From NCBI GenBank assembly GCA_964030785.1, contig OZ034970.1, forward strand, positions 43,014,335 to 43,078,334: DNA of 64,000 bases, given 5' to 3'. Under the pieces are notes generated by a model. The model had not been told where the DNA came from and did no database searches. It was given only the letters and a program-made list of their open reading frames with translations. The position numbers were made by a program, and so were the translations under genes. This stretch comes from Siderastrea siderea. Its lineage: Eukaryota; Cnidaria; Anthozoa; Scleractinia; Rhizangiidae. This document shows, in pieces, positions 12,501-27,500 of this stretch. Position 1 is the stretch's first letter, and every line of letters begins with the position of its first letter.

Positions 12501-15481
12501 TGTTTAAGTATAACGTTATGAGCATATGAAAGACACACGACTCGTTACTGAATTAAGAGTACCCGGCATAAGAGAAACTAAAGTTAAATTCCAGTGAGCT
12601 AGTTTACCTTTGATTCCACGACCAACTTATCTTCTGGTTTTCTGGGTTCTTTCACATTTTTGAAAATGGAAACATGTTAAAATCTGACAAGCCGTTTATG
12701 ATGACGGAACGAAATCTTCAATACAAACCTCACCTACATGTTGCTGAGTTGTCATTAAAATTACCATTTTTCTCTTTCACTTACCCTTTTTTTCTTCTTT
12801 TTCTTTTTCTAGATTTAAGCATCGCTGTACCACAGGCCACAGTAGCTTGCCAATATTGTAGATGATATTAAGTGGAACTGGTATTGGATCATAAGCATCG
12901 TATGTCTGAATTGTAATCGCTCTTTGAAATGACCACTCCTTAAACGAGTTCTCCTGTGAAAGAGCCAAACACAAATAAATAAATAATTTTCTCCCAACTG
13001 TCCCTGATACAAATAACTTAACCAGTAACAACAAAGATACGAACAGTCAAAGCACAGTTGTATAGGTTAAAATGGTACGAGAACAACAAAATTGAAAACA
13101 ACTGTATACGGTAGGTCAATGTCATAATCATCAAAAATTATAATGTCAATCAAAATACGGAGTCAACTTGTGGTTTCACAAAGAAAGTGAAGTGCAGCCC
13201 CTTGCTCAACTTATTAATAAAGTATACGTTAACTAATTTCAAGATATTATTAGGTATTAAAGGTAATTGATTATCGGAGACTGGGAGCACATTGGTGATC
13301 TACAACTACACTTTTTGTCACAGGATAATGGCTCATAACTGACCCTTTTTAAACCCCCACCCCCCCCCCCCTCCGGCTCTTAGGAGATTCGCATAACGAG
13401 CGCATTTGTTTTGCTTTGATTGCGTTTTGCTTGCGAATCGGTCCAGTGTGTGTGTGTACATAAGTGATGAGATGATGTCAGCACAATTGTGCGCAGAGAT
13501 CGGTGACCGAACACTGTCCTTTTGAGCTTTCTAAACGGTTTCTTTCCCGGTCTCAAACGCAACGGTCTCAATTTTAATTACCGCCTGAGATCAGCGCTCG
13601 GAATGTGTCGAATTAAATCAGGCCGAGAAAAATTTTCGAACCAGCCTCATGAAATCGAAAACAAACATTTCTATGCGCTGACCGGTCTGAGTTCGTACCA
13701 GTCAGTCATATTATCACCACATACCGTAGTCCATTGCAAAAACGTGAATCTGATTGTTTCTGTCCTCGTTGTCTATTGCTGATTAAAAAACCATTGCGTA
13801 CGCTATATCCTTGGAAAGTAAAACTTCTTCTGGTTTGTTTATTTGTTTGTTTGTTTGTCTGCTTGTTTCTTTGTTTGTCTTTTTTGAGTACTTTTCTTAC
13901 AAAAGTGATGTAAATATCGTTGTTTTCATATCACAGTCATTCATAGTAAAACAATTACACTACTCCACTGAGTTTTTTAAGAACGAATAGTCAGCTCGAT
14001 TCGCTCGCTCATGGAAAACTCACACTGGTGGTCTATTTGTTAGACAGGGCATGGTCGCAGCGTATTAGTGAATCAAAGACTTCTGTTACTTCTCACAACG
14101 ACAACAGCAACAACAAATGATGTAGTGTCTGTCTCTCACCTCTGTTCTCTGATACGTGTGAGATAGCAAGGCTATCAGCATATTAATGAGAAGAATGACT
14201 CCTATGATAAGGAAAACAGCAAAGAAGATCCGAGCAATGGTTTCCGAAAGTTGGTCCACGGAGGTCAAACGATCAACTTCCCCTGACGGCCCCAGCAAAG
14301 ACCATCCCAGGTGAGTGAACATCGACCACCAACTGTCAAATATGATAGCATTGTTATGTTTACAACTAGATTACGTGTAGTCTCTCTTTCCGCCGCTCTG
14401 GGATAGAAGAGCAAAACGAACACGCAAGCGAGCCTGTCACGTGGAAACTTGGCGCGTGTGCGTAGTGAGCCGGACTAAGCGGCTCATCGCGCGCTCATCA
14501 TGCACGTTTCCACGGGCCATGCGATTTTTGTGGTCGCTCTCGTGTTCTTTTTGCTCGACTATCCCAGAGCGGAAAGGGAGATTGCTTGTAGTCTACCTTA
14601 CAACGGCTGTCTTAAACGTTCGGGCTCCTACCATTAGAGGCTCATTTTATTACGTTGTAATGACAAAATTTAAGTTTAATAGCCAAATTTTGCTCTACAC
14701 AGTAACTACATTAAAGCGCATCATTCCTTTCCCATCATTTTACGCTTTCCGCGTTTGTTTTATCGTCCTTTACTGCAATGCCATTTTTTCTTCCCAAGTT
14801 GTCGTTGTGAAATAAAACCACTCGAAAGATTCAAGCGAATGGCTTACCAACAATAGCTTAGCTTAGCTTTGCTTTGCTTTGCTTTGCTTTGCTAGCTCAG
14901 CTTCATTAAGGTACAGTTTTACATCGTAGTTTTACTACAAGCGATGAAAACAAAAACAATATAGAACACTTACCAGGAAACTCCGGATTTACTGCAAACA
15001 CTGAAAAAAATGTTAAGAAAAGGTTCAGGTATAGACTGAAGTTAGTTGCACAGTGGAGTCCTGTTTATAATACCACTGACATGGTCAGGTTAAGAAGGTT
15101 TCAGACAAGAAAATAACTGCAAAATATTATTTTTGGTTGTATTGTAGAGTAGCAATGAGGTGGGTTTTCACTGAATTAGTCCTAATAACCAAAAATCCTG
15201 GACTAAAATCTACATTCTAGTCTGCATTTTCCACTGACTTGATGCCTTTGTCATGTATGAAACATGATATTTCATGTCACGTTTTTACTTCCCATAGAAT
15301 AGCTTTTGGAACTAATTATGGTGGAAGGAAGCACGTTCTGTCTTTTGTTTTTGAAATTTTGTGTCAAAGCTAACCACTTTTTGCTTCCTAGCTGCATGGC
15401 AGGCGTAAATGAGAAGGGAATAGGGGGAGCAAGATCCCTGCGCAAAAAGGACTGTAGGTTCAGCCTACTTGCCACCTCTTC

Positions 15482-15534
<53 letters not shown>

Positions 15535-18500
15535 TATTTATATAGCGCTATTTCTATCGCTATCCAATAGCGCTTAATAAGTTGTTTAAAATTACACATC
15601 TATATAAAAACGTTACAATATGTATATAATAAAAGATAAAAGATCAATAAAAGAGTAAAACACTAAAAATGACTTAAAAAGAATAAAAAGACTAGCTAGT
15701 TTACGTAGTATATTAAGTAATTCTACAAAACACTAAATTATAAAAATACCTAACTAAAAGCTTTCGCAAAAAGATATGTCTTTAGCTTGCGCTAAAGCCA
15801 AAGTTAATCGTAATATATTTAATGCTTTTCATCAAAGCAAAATTAAAAAGCAAAGTGATGCATGAATTTACACTTACGTGTCCTTTCCACCACTTTCATT
15901 GGCAAGAAAAGATTTCTCGGTCATGTAGACTTTTGTCACAGCGATGGAGAAAGCCAACAGAATTGCCGCAAACTGTCCAAATACTATTTGAATTTCCTTG
16001 AGGATGCTAAACAAGGCGATCTGAATGGTACCAACGAGTTTCGATTGTTCCATCACGTGGCCAAATGTTCTGAGCGTGAGACACAAGGTATTAAAGCCAT
16101 AGAGATACCCAACCAAGGCAAGAGCTCGGTTGTTCGCTACTGGCGTGGGCATGATTACGGTGCCTATTCTCAGAAGAAATATCACCAAGTAAATCAGGAG
16201 ACTGATGAGGTCCAGTCTGTTCCAGCAATCACTAGGATAAAAGGTAACGTTTTTAAATCAATTTCAATCAAATCACTTTTTAATCAATAAGCCTATACAT
16301 TAAGAAGTGAGTTTACAAAAACATACCCCTACGTTTTACTAACTGCCTGCTACTCTGTTCAAATTTGGAAGAGAGGTACGTTCAAATGAAAGGCCATCGA
16401 AGGATTTCGGAAGCTGTATCAAAGGCCCCCTTGGGCGACGCTTGTTTCAGATAACTAGTTAGTGCTTCGGAAATTGGGTAGCTTTCTCACACAAACTGTT
16501 TGGACGTGTGTGGACGTCGTGTCTGGACATAGGGTGGTTAGTTGATACATGGCCACTACATGGCCGGAAAATCAAATATTAATAGTTAGTCCTCTTCAGT
16601 ATTTTTCAGCTTTATTCAGGGTTTTCGCGTTTTATGTTCATTTTGTAGACACTTGACTATGGTTCTGTAAGGTTTGTTCGACTGAAGGGGGCTTCATTTC
16701 GCTTCTGGACAGGCACAGGTGGCGATAGTTTATACGGTTGTATGATGTACGACTGGAACACTTAGCCACCGGCAGGGAACGCACACATTTACTATGTGAT
16801 CTTTTGTAGTTTCAAAATACAAGGAAATGTTTGGGAGTGGTCACACAGTTTGTGTGAGTGCTCTGTGACTTATTTGAAGATTGGGCTTGAAAGTTGATGA
16901 GCGCTGGCTAGTTATTTTTTGTAGTCAGGGCGAAAACCAAACTTGTTACAAAAAGATACTTGTCAGAACTGATTTAAGGCAATCAGAAAGAGATTTAAAG
17001 TACAGGTCAAGTTTTAACCTTTGTTGTTTGAAGATTTCATCCCGGCAGAATAGCCGGAATAGACTTAGTCTGCAGGGTGGCAGGGTGGCCGAGTGGTTAG
17101 GGTGTTGGACTTCGAGTCCGTGGGTCCCGGGTTCGAATCCCACTCTGAGCACTTCATGGATTTGTTTCTCGGTTGTCCCGAGTTATAAATCCTTCGGCTG
17201 CGCTTGTATATAGCCAACTGGTTTGCCTCCCGCCAGTTGGGATTTTTAAAACATGTTATGTTCCATTTACAATATTTGTTTCGTTTGTTTGTTAAATGCT
17301 CGGCCCCACTAGCAATTTGCTATAAACACTTGCCGAGGGTAAATAAAGGATATTTATTTATTTTATTTATTTATTTTATTATGAAAACGCTTAAGTCACA
17401 ATGACTGTGTGGTCTATAGTTCGGTTTTAGTTTTTTCTTCTGATTTTTTGTGACTTGCTTTTTTGGTGGGATTTTTTTTTTGACGGTGAAAACGACACGA
17501 AAACCGAGATGGTGTGGAAAGAGAACATTTTTATCTGTTTTTGGGAGTAAATGTAGCTTTCCAATTTATGCGGATTAGTGTTATCGGGGCTAGTCTTAAT
17601 TGTTTTACAATCTTTTATCTACACTGCAGTGGATAAGGAATTGTAGTTGTTATACTCGACGGGCAACTGATTACTGAATATAAATGAGAGATATTTTCTT
17701 GCAGGTTTTTGGAGTTGGAGTGTGTTTGTAAGAAAAGACAGTTTGTCTATTTTAAATATTTTAGCTGTAAGAGTGCTGTAAACAAGGAATTTCTGGAGCA
17801 AAATTCCCGTCGTAGCATGTTAATAGTTTTGTGTATGTTTCCCGTTGTAGCATGGTCATATTTCTGGTGCAAGTTCTGGTTTGAGCATTGTTACATTTCA
17901 CAATTTCACAGACCAAAAAACACTGTACACAGTAAATGATTTTATCATACCTAAATTCAAACATGCATACTTAAAAATCGTCTTTTACCGATATCACACA
18001 TCAGAATTCTATAACAGTTCAAACTGCACATCTTCGCAGTGTAACATCATATGACTTACTCTGACAACTCAATGAAAGGCTATTCTGCCGGGATGAAATC
18101 TTCAAACAACAAAGGTTAAAACTTGACCTGTACTTTAAATCTCTTTCTGATTGCCTTAAATCAATTCTGACAAGTATCTTTTTGACAAACCCTTGTAAAA
18201 TTTTAATTGCGTTCGACGATAGGACGTCCAAAAGCCTCTGTGTTGTGAAGAACAGCAAAATTTTGGATTTCTCATCTGAGTTGATAAGGTAAATTGGCCA
18301 CTGTAAAGAGATTGAAAGCTGATGTTTCGAGCGTTATTTGCTCTGACGAAGGGCTTAAACGCTCGAAACGTCAGCTTTCAATCTCTTTACAGTGGCCAAT
18401 TTACGTTATCAACTCAGTTGATAAATCCAAAATTTTGTGTTTCACGTCCCCACCGACGCAGCACCACAGTTTCTTTATAAACTAACCCCCTTACTTGTGT

Positions 18501-21500
18501 TGTGAAGAAGCTTGTTTCGAATGAGAGAAGTTCCAGGCTAAAAAAAGGAACCTTTCTACCAAGGGGTTATTGTAAATCCTTGATCGACGTCTTAGAGAAG
18601 TATGTACGACTCCTTGGTACATATGTCAACCTGCAGTTCGCAGTTTAGTTGGCAAACCTCGCCTTCGATGAAGAACTACTCGGCACACAACATTCAAATT
18701 CATATGTCCGTGAAAGAAACACTCTATTCAGATTTACTTGATACTAGATCATTTCTTTCTCGAACAATCCCTTGGCGAGTCACTTTCGAAGTTTTGTGTA
18801 TATGTCCACGCGGGCGACCTTTAAATTTAGAAATCGCGTTGTCTGCTTATTTCGAAAATCGACGGCCAAAAAATGCAAAAAAGACTTCATCAACGAAGCC
18901 ACGAACTAAAAGAGGTTGAGAGGACCATTGCACGAATATTTTTTCGAGGTTATCAAGGATAAAGGGTTAAACGGTAGTTGTAACTTTTCAGTTTAATTCT
19001 GTATTTACATGTAAAACTTTCCATGAGTACGTACAAGCGGTCATGTAAATAAATCTGTCCCCTATAAAATAACATGTGTCACGCAACTTTGTAGTTTTAA
19101 GATTTATTTCATTCCTGACAATGTTCGATTCCTTTAAATCATTTTCAAGTTAACTATGAAAAATATATTAACTGAGAAAAACCCAGGGGAACGGTCGAAG
19201 AAAGATCAGAAAGCTGAGCAGACTCTTTCTTTCCCTAATTCCGGTGTCGACAAGGGTTGCAGTCGAACGCACTCCACTAATCTGTGATTGCTACTAGTAT
19301 AGCAAATGAAAGAGTATACTTTTTCCTTATATATCTGTTATGTAAGTTGCATAAAGGACATCACACACCGGTTTGGCTTCAACAAATGAAATACAAAATA
19401 AATCTTGAATCATTAACGATGATAAAATAAACTCTGTATTCGTAGTGGTGAAATCTCTTGTTTCTCGTGTATAACTCTCGCTATCAACAACTCGGCAACA
19501 ACTAACTTTTGTTGTGAAAAAAAAGTGTTTCATATGACGTCATATTTTGAAATCACGAAGATCACGTTCGTGACAATATCTTCAAAAAACTACCTCGGTC
19601 TTCATGAATCACGTTTTGTAATCTTCAAGAGAGAAGTTTTCCTTCAACACAACTTTCGAATGAACTGCTAATTACTCGCACAATATAAAAACAACACACT
19701 AACAGAACAGAACAAATTTTAACACTGTTTTAACACAGATATGAGGAGATATTTAACTTCTTTATTAGGAACGTAATTTCTAGACCAAAGGAAAAACATC
19801 CAGATTGTGATCATATCGGACCAATGATAAGCAGATCATTCCATTACATCTCAAAAACATCTGCTGTTCAGACATGTTCCTTTTCCAAATCTTCTTTTAC
19901 TGACATTACAAAGCACAATTGTATAACAGTTCAAACTGCACATTCCGTGCAACATCGTATGACTTGCTCTTACAACTCAATCAAAACTATCCCGATGTTG
20001 GAATTGTGTGTTTACATTTAGTTGTTTAATGTTCAAAGTCTATTTTCAGCTATTTGCATTAGGTTCAAGTTAATAACAATGTAAATGATAAGTAATTCTC
20101 TCTTGGGGTGATAAGGACAGTCACGAAAGTGATCAGTGATCAGAGTTTGATTGGTTTTCTGTCGTGTCAATATGAGTTTGTTCTAAAAGGCTTTTTTTTC
20201 AATGTTTAGGCTGGGTTCGGTTAGCTTACATGTAAAGCGAGGATCTGTGGAAAATTAAAGTTGATTTGCTTGGAAAACTTAAGCAGACTACTTTGTCTCG
20301 TTTCCGACATCGAGTTGATGAAGTCACTTTCTAGCTGCAATGTTTCACCATTGTTACATTGATGTCAACTCAAGAGGTCGATAGGTAACCGCAGAGTTAG
20401 TTGCTAGTAGGACCTCAACCAATATTTAAATCCAATTTTTTTAAACAATTTGACTTACCAATTCTACCAAACACAAGCATAAGATGGTCATTCATATTAA
20501 CGCAACTGAAATAAAAACTGAATCACATAGCTAACAAAACTACTGTTGTTTGCTGGATACCACAAAGGCATTTGAAATATGTCGCCGTTATTAAGTGAAT
20601 GAGGTCTATCTGATAAGATACATACCCTTGTACGCAAAAACAAAGCACAAGGTTTTCCTAAGGGTTATTTTTAAAAACGTGCTACGGTTTTGTACAGATT
20701 TATATGCTTCTGATGTATTTGTTTTAAGACAAAAAACAGGACAAAGCTTGGACATATGTGAGTGAACAATTTGATTGCATTTTTCTTTCTTTTGCCATAA
20801 CTTTGTGTTCGAAAACTACGCAATTGTAATTGCTGAAGCTTCAGATTACTCGCCATCACAAGCCTGTTCGTCTTTGCACGATGAAATCATGTTTCTCGTC
20901 GGCTCAATGTCAAACAAACTACTTTTAAGTAGATTTAAAAATCTTAACAAAAAGGAAAACAATCTATTCATTTCCTTAGTACCGAATTTTCTCCATTTTT
21001 TAGAAACACCTGAAACACCGAGCCTTGAATGCATGTAAACCAAGTTCAAATTAACCATGAGTTAATAAATGCCCCCCCCTAACTGATAACAGAGATAAGC
21101 CGCAAATAGGCGACAATGTTTAGAAAAATGTTTAGAAAAGCCGGGTTATTGAAAATGCTACCATTTTGTGTGATATGGATTTTTGTTTTTGATGTTAACA
21201 CCGAAAAGCGGACAAACCTTTGAGAGTTGTGACTGAACAATTTGATTGCATTTTTCTTTCTTTTGCCATTAACTTCTGTTCGAAAACCACACAATAAAAA
21301 CAACATGAAGCACACATAAACTAAGAACCACCAAAAATACAGCGACAATACTTTTATTGTTTGAGTTTATGACACTAATAAATGATGCAACTTTTCCTTC
21401 ACCAATCCCAAAGAGTTACCATTTTAAAACTCTATAACTCTATACTAGTTGTAATCGCAGATTAGTGGAGTGCGTTCGACTGCAACCGTTGTCGACACCG

Positions 21501-24500
21501 AAATTAAGGAAAGAAAGAGTCTCCTCAGCTTTCTGATCTTTCTCGACCATTCCCCTGGGTTGCTATCGGTTGATATATTTTCAATAGAAAATCGAACATT
21601 GTCAGATATGAAATACATGTAAATCTTAAAACTAGTAGTCATCAAAGATTAAGAGAGTGCGTTCGACTGGTTGCATTCTATCAGACAGTCAACACTTCCG
21701 GTTCCCAAGTTGTCACCAAGGAGGTTTACATATTGTTCTGACTGAAAATTGCTGTGAAATGATTTGTCCAGGATGTTTCAGTCAGGGGAACAGCGAGTGT
21801 CCAACCCAGCTATTATCACTTGGTTAGCCAGCACAAACACTCCAAGACATGTACTAACAAAGGGCCTGAAACTAAATTTCCAGAAATCTTTGATGAACTG
21901 TTTGCAAGAGCTAATTCACAGGACAAAGTTTCTTTGACAAATGAAACTGGCACGCCAATTAAATTAGTAAAGGCATTTGTAACAAAACAAAGGAAAAAAC
22001 AATTGACAAAATATTCTTATCTACACGAGCAAATAAGGTTTGCCATAGAAAATTTGCTGGTGTGCATTGGGCTTTGGGCTCTACAACGTCACATGCAGGC
22101 ATCTCAATATACAAAATAACTGGAATCAATTCAACTATAAACCCTTTGGTGGTTTGTGCACGACTTAACAGCAACAAATTTGCCGCTGATATGTTTTAAA
22201 AATGACCACCAAGGAAAGCAGATTAACAAGAAAATTTCAAGCACTACATAACAACGATTAATTAGTATCAAGGAGCATTTTGATCTCTCTGCTGACAAAT
22301 TCACCCGCTTATATTAAAATTTCTCGCGTCAAAAATACCAGAGGCTAGGTTGTTGCGTGTCTCGGCAAATGTCCTAACAGAAGTGTCCACTTTCATCCTG
22401 CATTAACAGTAATATTTAGCCTTCCTATCAGTCTTTATCGTGATGACTAACAGCAACATGACCAGTTTCTGGCTCTGAAAGTCAGCAGAAATCACTCTTT
22501 AAATTCGGCAACAAGGAATAGCAAAAAGTCCGCACGAATAATCCACGTTTTCGCGAGAGCTGTATATCCTACCTCAGCCGCTTGTGTTTGCAAGTGGGCT
22601 TCAAACTGTGTCTTGCCGAAAAACTTGAAAATTTTCCCGGAAGAGTCTTGTGAAAGCCTTTGTGGTCTTGGGCAGAAATCACTCTTCAAATTCTTCAAGA
22701 GTCCGTACGAATAATCGATGTTTTCTCGACCACTTTACATCCTAGGTGCACCGGTTTTGTTTAAGAGTGGACTTCAAACTGTGCCTTGTCGACAAACGCG
22801 AAAACTTTTCTAAAAAAACTCGAAGAAAATAACAAAATACCTCTTGAATTGAAACCACGATCAGTATTCGCGTGCACCGACGACATTCTGCGTACATGCT
22901 AAATTGACCGTTGGGGTCCTGGGCCTCATGAAGTCCATACCAGTTCCCGGCCGAGCGAAGGCCCCTGCAAAAATCTTCGGGGGCGGGGGGCTAATTTGGC
23001 GTCCTCGACGACGACGATTACAGAAAATCTCGAATTTTTCTGCCTTGTAAGACACAGGATACCCAACACAAGATTAGGACTACGTTCTCCTTCGTCGAAC
23101 GCCATAACAAAGTTGCGTGACATATGTTATTTTTCAGGCGGACATATTTAGTTACATGACCGCTTGTATGTACTCATCGAAAGTTTCACATGTAAATACA
23201 GAATTAAACTGAAATGTTACAAGTACCGTTGAACTCTCTACCTTTGATAACCTCCAAAAATATTCGCGCAATGGTCCTTTCAACCTCTTTTAGTTCGCGG
23301 CTTCGTTGATAACCGTCGATTTCCGAAATAAGCAGACAACGCGATTTCTAAATTTAAAAGTGGCAACATGGACAATGCACAAAACTTCGAGAGTGATTCG
23401 CCAAGGTATTGTTCGGGAGAGAAATGATTTAAGTATCAAGTAAATTTAAATAGCGTGTTTCTTTCACGGACATATAAATTTGAATGTTGTATGCCGAGTG
23501 GTTCTTCATCGAAGGCGAGAAGGTTAGAATGCCAACTGAACGGCGAACTGCAGGTTGACATATGTACCAAGGAGTCGTGCATACTTCTCTAAGACTTCGA
23601 TCAAGGATTTACAATAACTCCTTGGGCGAAAGGTTGCTTTTTCGAGCCTGGAACTTCCCTCATTCGAAACAAGCTTCTTCGCAACAAAGACGCCTTTGGA
23701 TCTGAAAGCGAGCTCATTTGGTTCCATGAAAGCGAGTCAAAGTATACACCAGTTCCTGGCCGAGGTTATGCCCCTGCAAAAATCTTCGGGGGGGCTAAAT
23801 TGGTGTCCGTCCATCCACTACAGAGAAAATCTCGATTTCACTCCGGCCGGGATTAGGGTTGCGTTCTCCTATCGTCGAACGCAATTAAACAAAGAAGATA
23901 TTTGATCATCAATCGACACACTCCAGATATCAAACTTTACTACCTACTCCCAAAACTCCCACAATGCGCAACATGATGATAAGAGAATACAATATAGAGC
24001 ACTCAAACTTGACCTTTTTTTCTCACACATGTTGTAACCTTTCCTTAACCAAGTTGACTTAAAATGATGTCGTCATCTTCATATTCGCCCACAACTAAGC
24101 ATAATTTAAAAAACCTTTTCCCCAGAATCAAGCAGTTTTTACAAAATTTCACAATTGTCGCACTCAATACCATCAACAAAAACTATATTACTCACCCTAC
24201 ATCACTGTAAATTGGGCCCGGATTCTCCCTGACATACTAACGTGAGGTACTACTATATCGTTCGTGACCTCTCAAAAATACTTTCATGACTAAAAGCGCC
24301 CTCGCGCGAGGTCAACACCAAAAACACTTACGTAATCCTGAACGAGCAATTCAAACACATTTTAAGAGGGGATGTCCACTAACATCCCGCGAGTGGCGGC
24401 ACATGTTGAAAAATAAAATTCCCTCATAAATTTTCCCGGGATACCCTATGGCAATCTAAGAAACGTGGTGGCATTTTTTTCTTGAAAATTTTTTTTAAGC

Positions 24501-27500
24501 CCGAAAAAAAAATTTAACATGTTTACGCCACACGTGTCCTGTAAACACGCGAAACAAACGTGTATCATACCTTCTCGTAAATTTCGCTCTGTTTGATTTG
24601 CACCCCAGAAAACCCCCCCATTTTAAGCGTTGAAGTTTCCTTTTAAAGTGTATAGGAAGTAATTGAGTCTTGTTTTAGATCTGTAAATTAATTTTCAAAG
24701 TCATGGCAAGCTGCTGAAAATCACTAAAATTCGCTTGCTTTGAATTCTCAATTTGGCACAGTTTTTCAAGAGAAAGTTTTCCTCCCCGGTAAAACACCAA
24801 ATCACTTGAAATTCAGAATTCTTGAAAGACGAAATACCATTCTAACATCAGGTTTAAAAATTAGTTTCGGGCTTTTTATCAGCGCCGAGTACAAACGCTC
24901 TCAAAATCCTGATAATCACAGCATTAACCTGTCAACCAGTACAAACAATAGGCTCGTGCCTCCGACCGAATAGCCGAAAACTTGGAATTTTTTCCTTGTT
25001 TCCTTTGGTATTTAGATGAAAAGTACAGGATAAAGGTCATATCTAGCTTACCTTGAATAAGATTTTGTCTAAATGCCAGGTTTTGTCAAGTTTTAGGTGT
25101 ACTGTCCAAGGGCCATCTTAACGCGTGGAATCGACCGTTATCTCCTGGTATCTCCAGATTGACTTTCAACTAATGAATAACGACTCCGCCAACACATTCA
25201 CATCCCTTATCGAATGGCAAATGAATTTTTAAAATCTCCCAGTGTTAATTCCCTGAAGAAACTAAATAACTTTGCAGTGATCTCCACATTCATCTCAGAA
25301 ACGGCACTGTTATTATGGTCTGATTTAACTAAATTTGTCTGTCACGCAACATGTTGTGGTCAAGTCACAGGATAGCTTTTGGTGATGGGATTGTGGTCAA
25401 GTCACCGGCAACGGGTTGTGGTCAAGTCACAGGATAGCTTTTGGTGATGGGATTGCAAAAATGGAAAAAAAATGGAAAGATTAGGACGTCTAATAAGCTA
25501 TGAAAGAAATTATACAAGATAGAAGGCGATGTAAATAGTGATGGCGTTTGTTTCAGCAACTCGACCGGAAAGACCGTTTCCCGTTTTCATCCCAGATGCC
25601 GGACTACCTCAGTGATGCATATCGAAGGCTAACAAAGAAGGCATCCATTTGTTTTTTACAAGTTTCCTGAAAATTTTAAGTTCACTTTTCTCTATAATCG
25701 TAAGTTTTCAATGCGCAGCACTTGGCTACAACTGTGTTTGTTTACTCAGATTCCGTCCTCCAGTTTGGTGTCATGTTACACCGCCGAAGTTATGCCTGAA
25801 ATATCTTTCGACTAGTAAAATAGAGTGATACTACATATGACGGGACTATTCACCACACAATTCTGACCTGTGCAAAACAAGTTGTAGATTACATAGATGT
25901 ACATTTTGTGACGCTCTGGCGAGAGGAAAAAATTGTCACGTGTTCACTAGAAGCAGAAAGTATTAGCTTCCGATAGTCTAAACTAGCAAACATCGATATA
26001 TTTTTTATAGCTTATGCAGAGTTCGACTTTTCAAGAGTTCGACTTTTCAAGTCTAATTAATTTCACGGTGAAGGATTTCAATATTATTTGCAAGCCATCA
26101 GGAAGGCGCCTCAAGAAGCTACCATTTGCAGAAATAAATTTCTTGTTGGAAATCAGGCGTGTGAGAATTTCAGGTGCGGCATTATTGGAAACTAGACAAA
26201 ATGTGTTAAGTGCGGATCGGCTTTGAGTAAATGTTCAAAAACTGATAATTTTCGTTAAAAAAAAGAAATAAAAGGAAAACACCAGATTTAACACGCAGCA
26301 GTTGTAGAGCGCTTCCTGTATATCGCGCCATTGTAAAAGGATAGGTTCTTTGGAGTTCTCGCAGTCAGGACCCCTGTCACCGAGTACAATAGCCAATCAA
26401 ACCATTATCTCCCTTGGCTGCGAATAGAGGTCACTTATTCTTTTCAGAAACTAGTTGCAGGCGTTTGCGCCTCTTACAAGCGATATGAACAAGCAGTTGC
26501 TATTCCAGTTGCAAAAAAAGACTTTCCGGGTCACACTTGCAGTATTGGAATCAGCGATATCCACTCAGAAGTTGAGCTTCGTTGATTTTCTTTTTGCACG
26601 CGCAAAAGTATTTTTAATTAGTATTCTTAGTATGGACCATTAGCCCAGCCCATGGCTCTTGACTGGGAATAGCGCAGAGGGAACTAATCGACGTTGGTCA
26701 TGTTGAGTTCTACCAGGGCTGTCTAAGTATGCCTCCAACGGGAAAGTGAGAAAAGCAGACCGTGGAAATGGCAAGTCGGAGTCCAAAGCTATTTCGCAAC
26801 ACATCGGTGTCTTCCCTCCAGTGGGCTCTGGTAACTACACTTTTTTCTCATACCCACTTTCGTGCATTCCTCGCTGTGATGACAGACGTCATTAAGCAGA
26901 TTAACACTACCATACCAGCCCTGAAAACAGTCAGCTTCCGGCAAAACAGCGCTGGCTGCTACCACTGCAGAGCCTGCAGGGCCTGCAGGGCCACCATAGT
27001 TTGCGCAGGAGTACTAGGAGCAGAGCTGGGCGTGGTGTTCAAGCTCTTGGCTCCCTGGGAGCCTGCGACCGCAAGGCCGGCGGAGACTAAGTCGGATACA
27101 TTTGTCCTCGTAAACTCCGGACACGATATTAAGATCCCGGTGGAGAACCATCCTTAAGTGTCATCCGGTGCGCGTCCATTGCAAGCCGTTTAGTTGCCAC
27201 TTGGAAGATCGATGGTGTGAATATACAGTTTTCTAAAGAAGGAATCCGTCAGTGTGTGAAGAGCATATGGCGTGGGACCTATAAGACTAATATCTGCGCT
27301 GAAAACTAAGGCCCTCTCATCTGATGGTCTACCGTCCATAGCAGTGCTCTAAGCGAAACCGAGCTCGTTCTCCTCAACCGTGAGAAGACGGAGAAAAATC
27401 GCACAACCAACTTTCTCTTGACAAACATCGCCATCGGTGGGGAAGCGAAACACAAAACTTTGTATTTATCAACTGAGTTGATAAGGTAAGTTGAGCCACC

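Larger units (their letters stand above)
18196..19300 (+). repeat. Left arm of a large inverted repeat
   Basis: Once the 243-bp insertion at 18253-18495 is removed, the block from 18196 to about 19095 is the reverse complement of about 23105-23887. The part 19100-19300 pairs with 21440-21640. Matched landmarks include CGTTCGACGATAGG, GAAGCTTGTTTCGAATGAG, TTGGTACATATGTCAACCTG and GTTGCAGTCGAACGCACTCC. No coding sequence is recognised. Confidence 0.75.
21440..23887 (-). repeat. Right arm of the large inverted repeat, with an insertion
   Basis: Parts 21440-21640 and 23105-23887 are the reverse complement of the left arm. The 21660-23100 stretch is extra, as is about 180 bp near 23690-23869. The extra 1.4 kb contains its own tandem and direct repeats, so it is probably a later insertion. 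Confidence 0.65.

Noticed and set aside
20459..20505. A 47-bp minus-strand candidate exon with good AG and GT borders (encoding NDHLMLVFGRIG) between the S2 and S3 exons of the TRP-like gene
   Set aside because: Its phase does not fit: exon 5 already joins exon 6 in frame, and adding 47 bp would shift the channel frame. Left as a possible poison exon only.
25353..25456. CRISPR-like array
   Set aside because: Only two 62-bp tandem units without variable spacers, in a eukaryotic context.
26762..27157. 131-aa plus-strand ORF with CRACRAC
   Set aside because: The Cys/Arg run comes from a short GCCTGCAGG tandem; no family is recognised, and it lies in a TRP-gene intron inside the TTAA-bounded structure.
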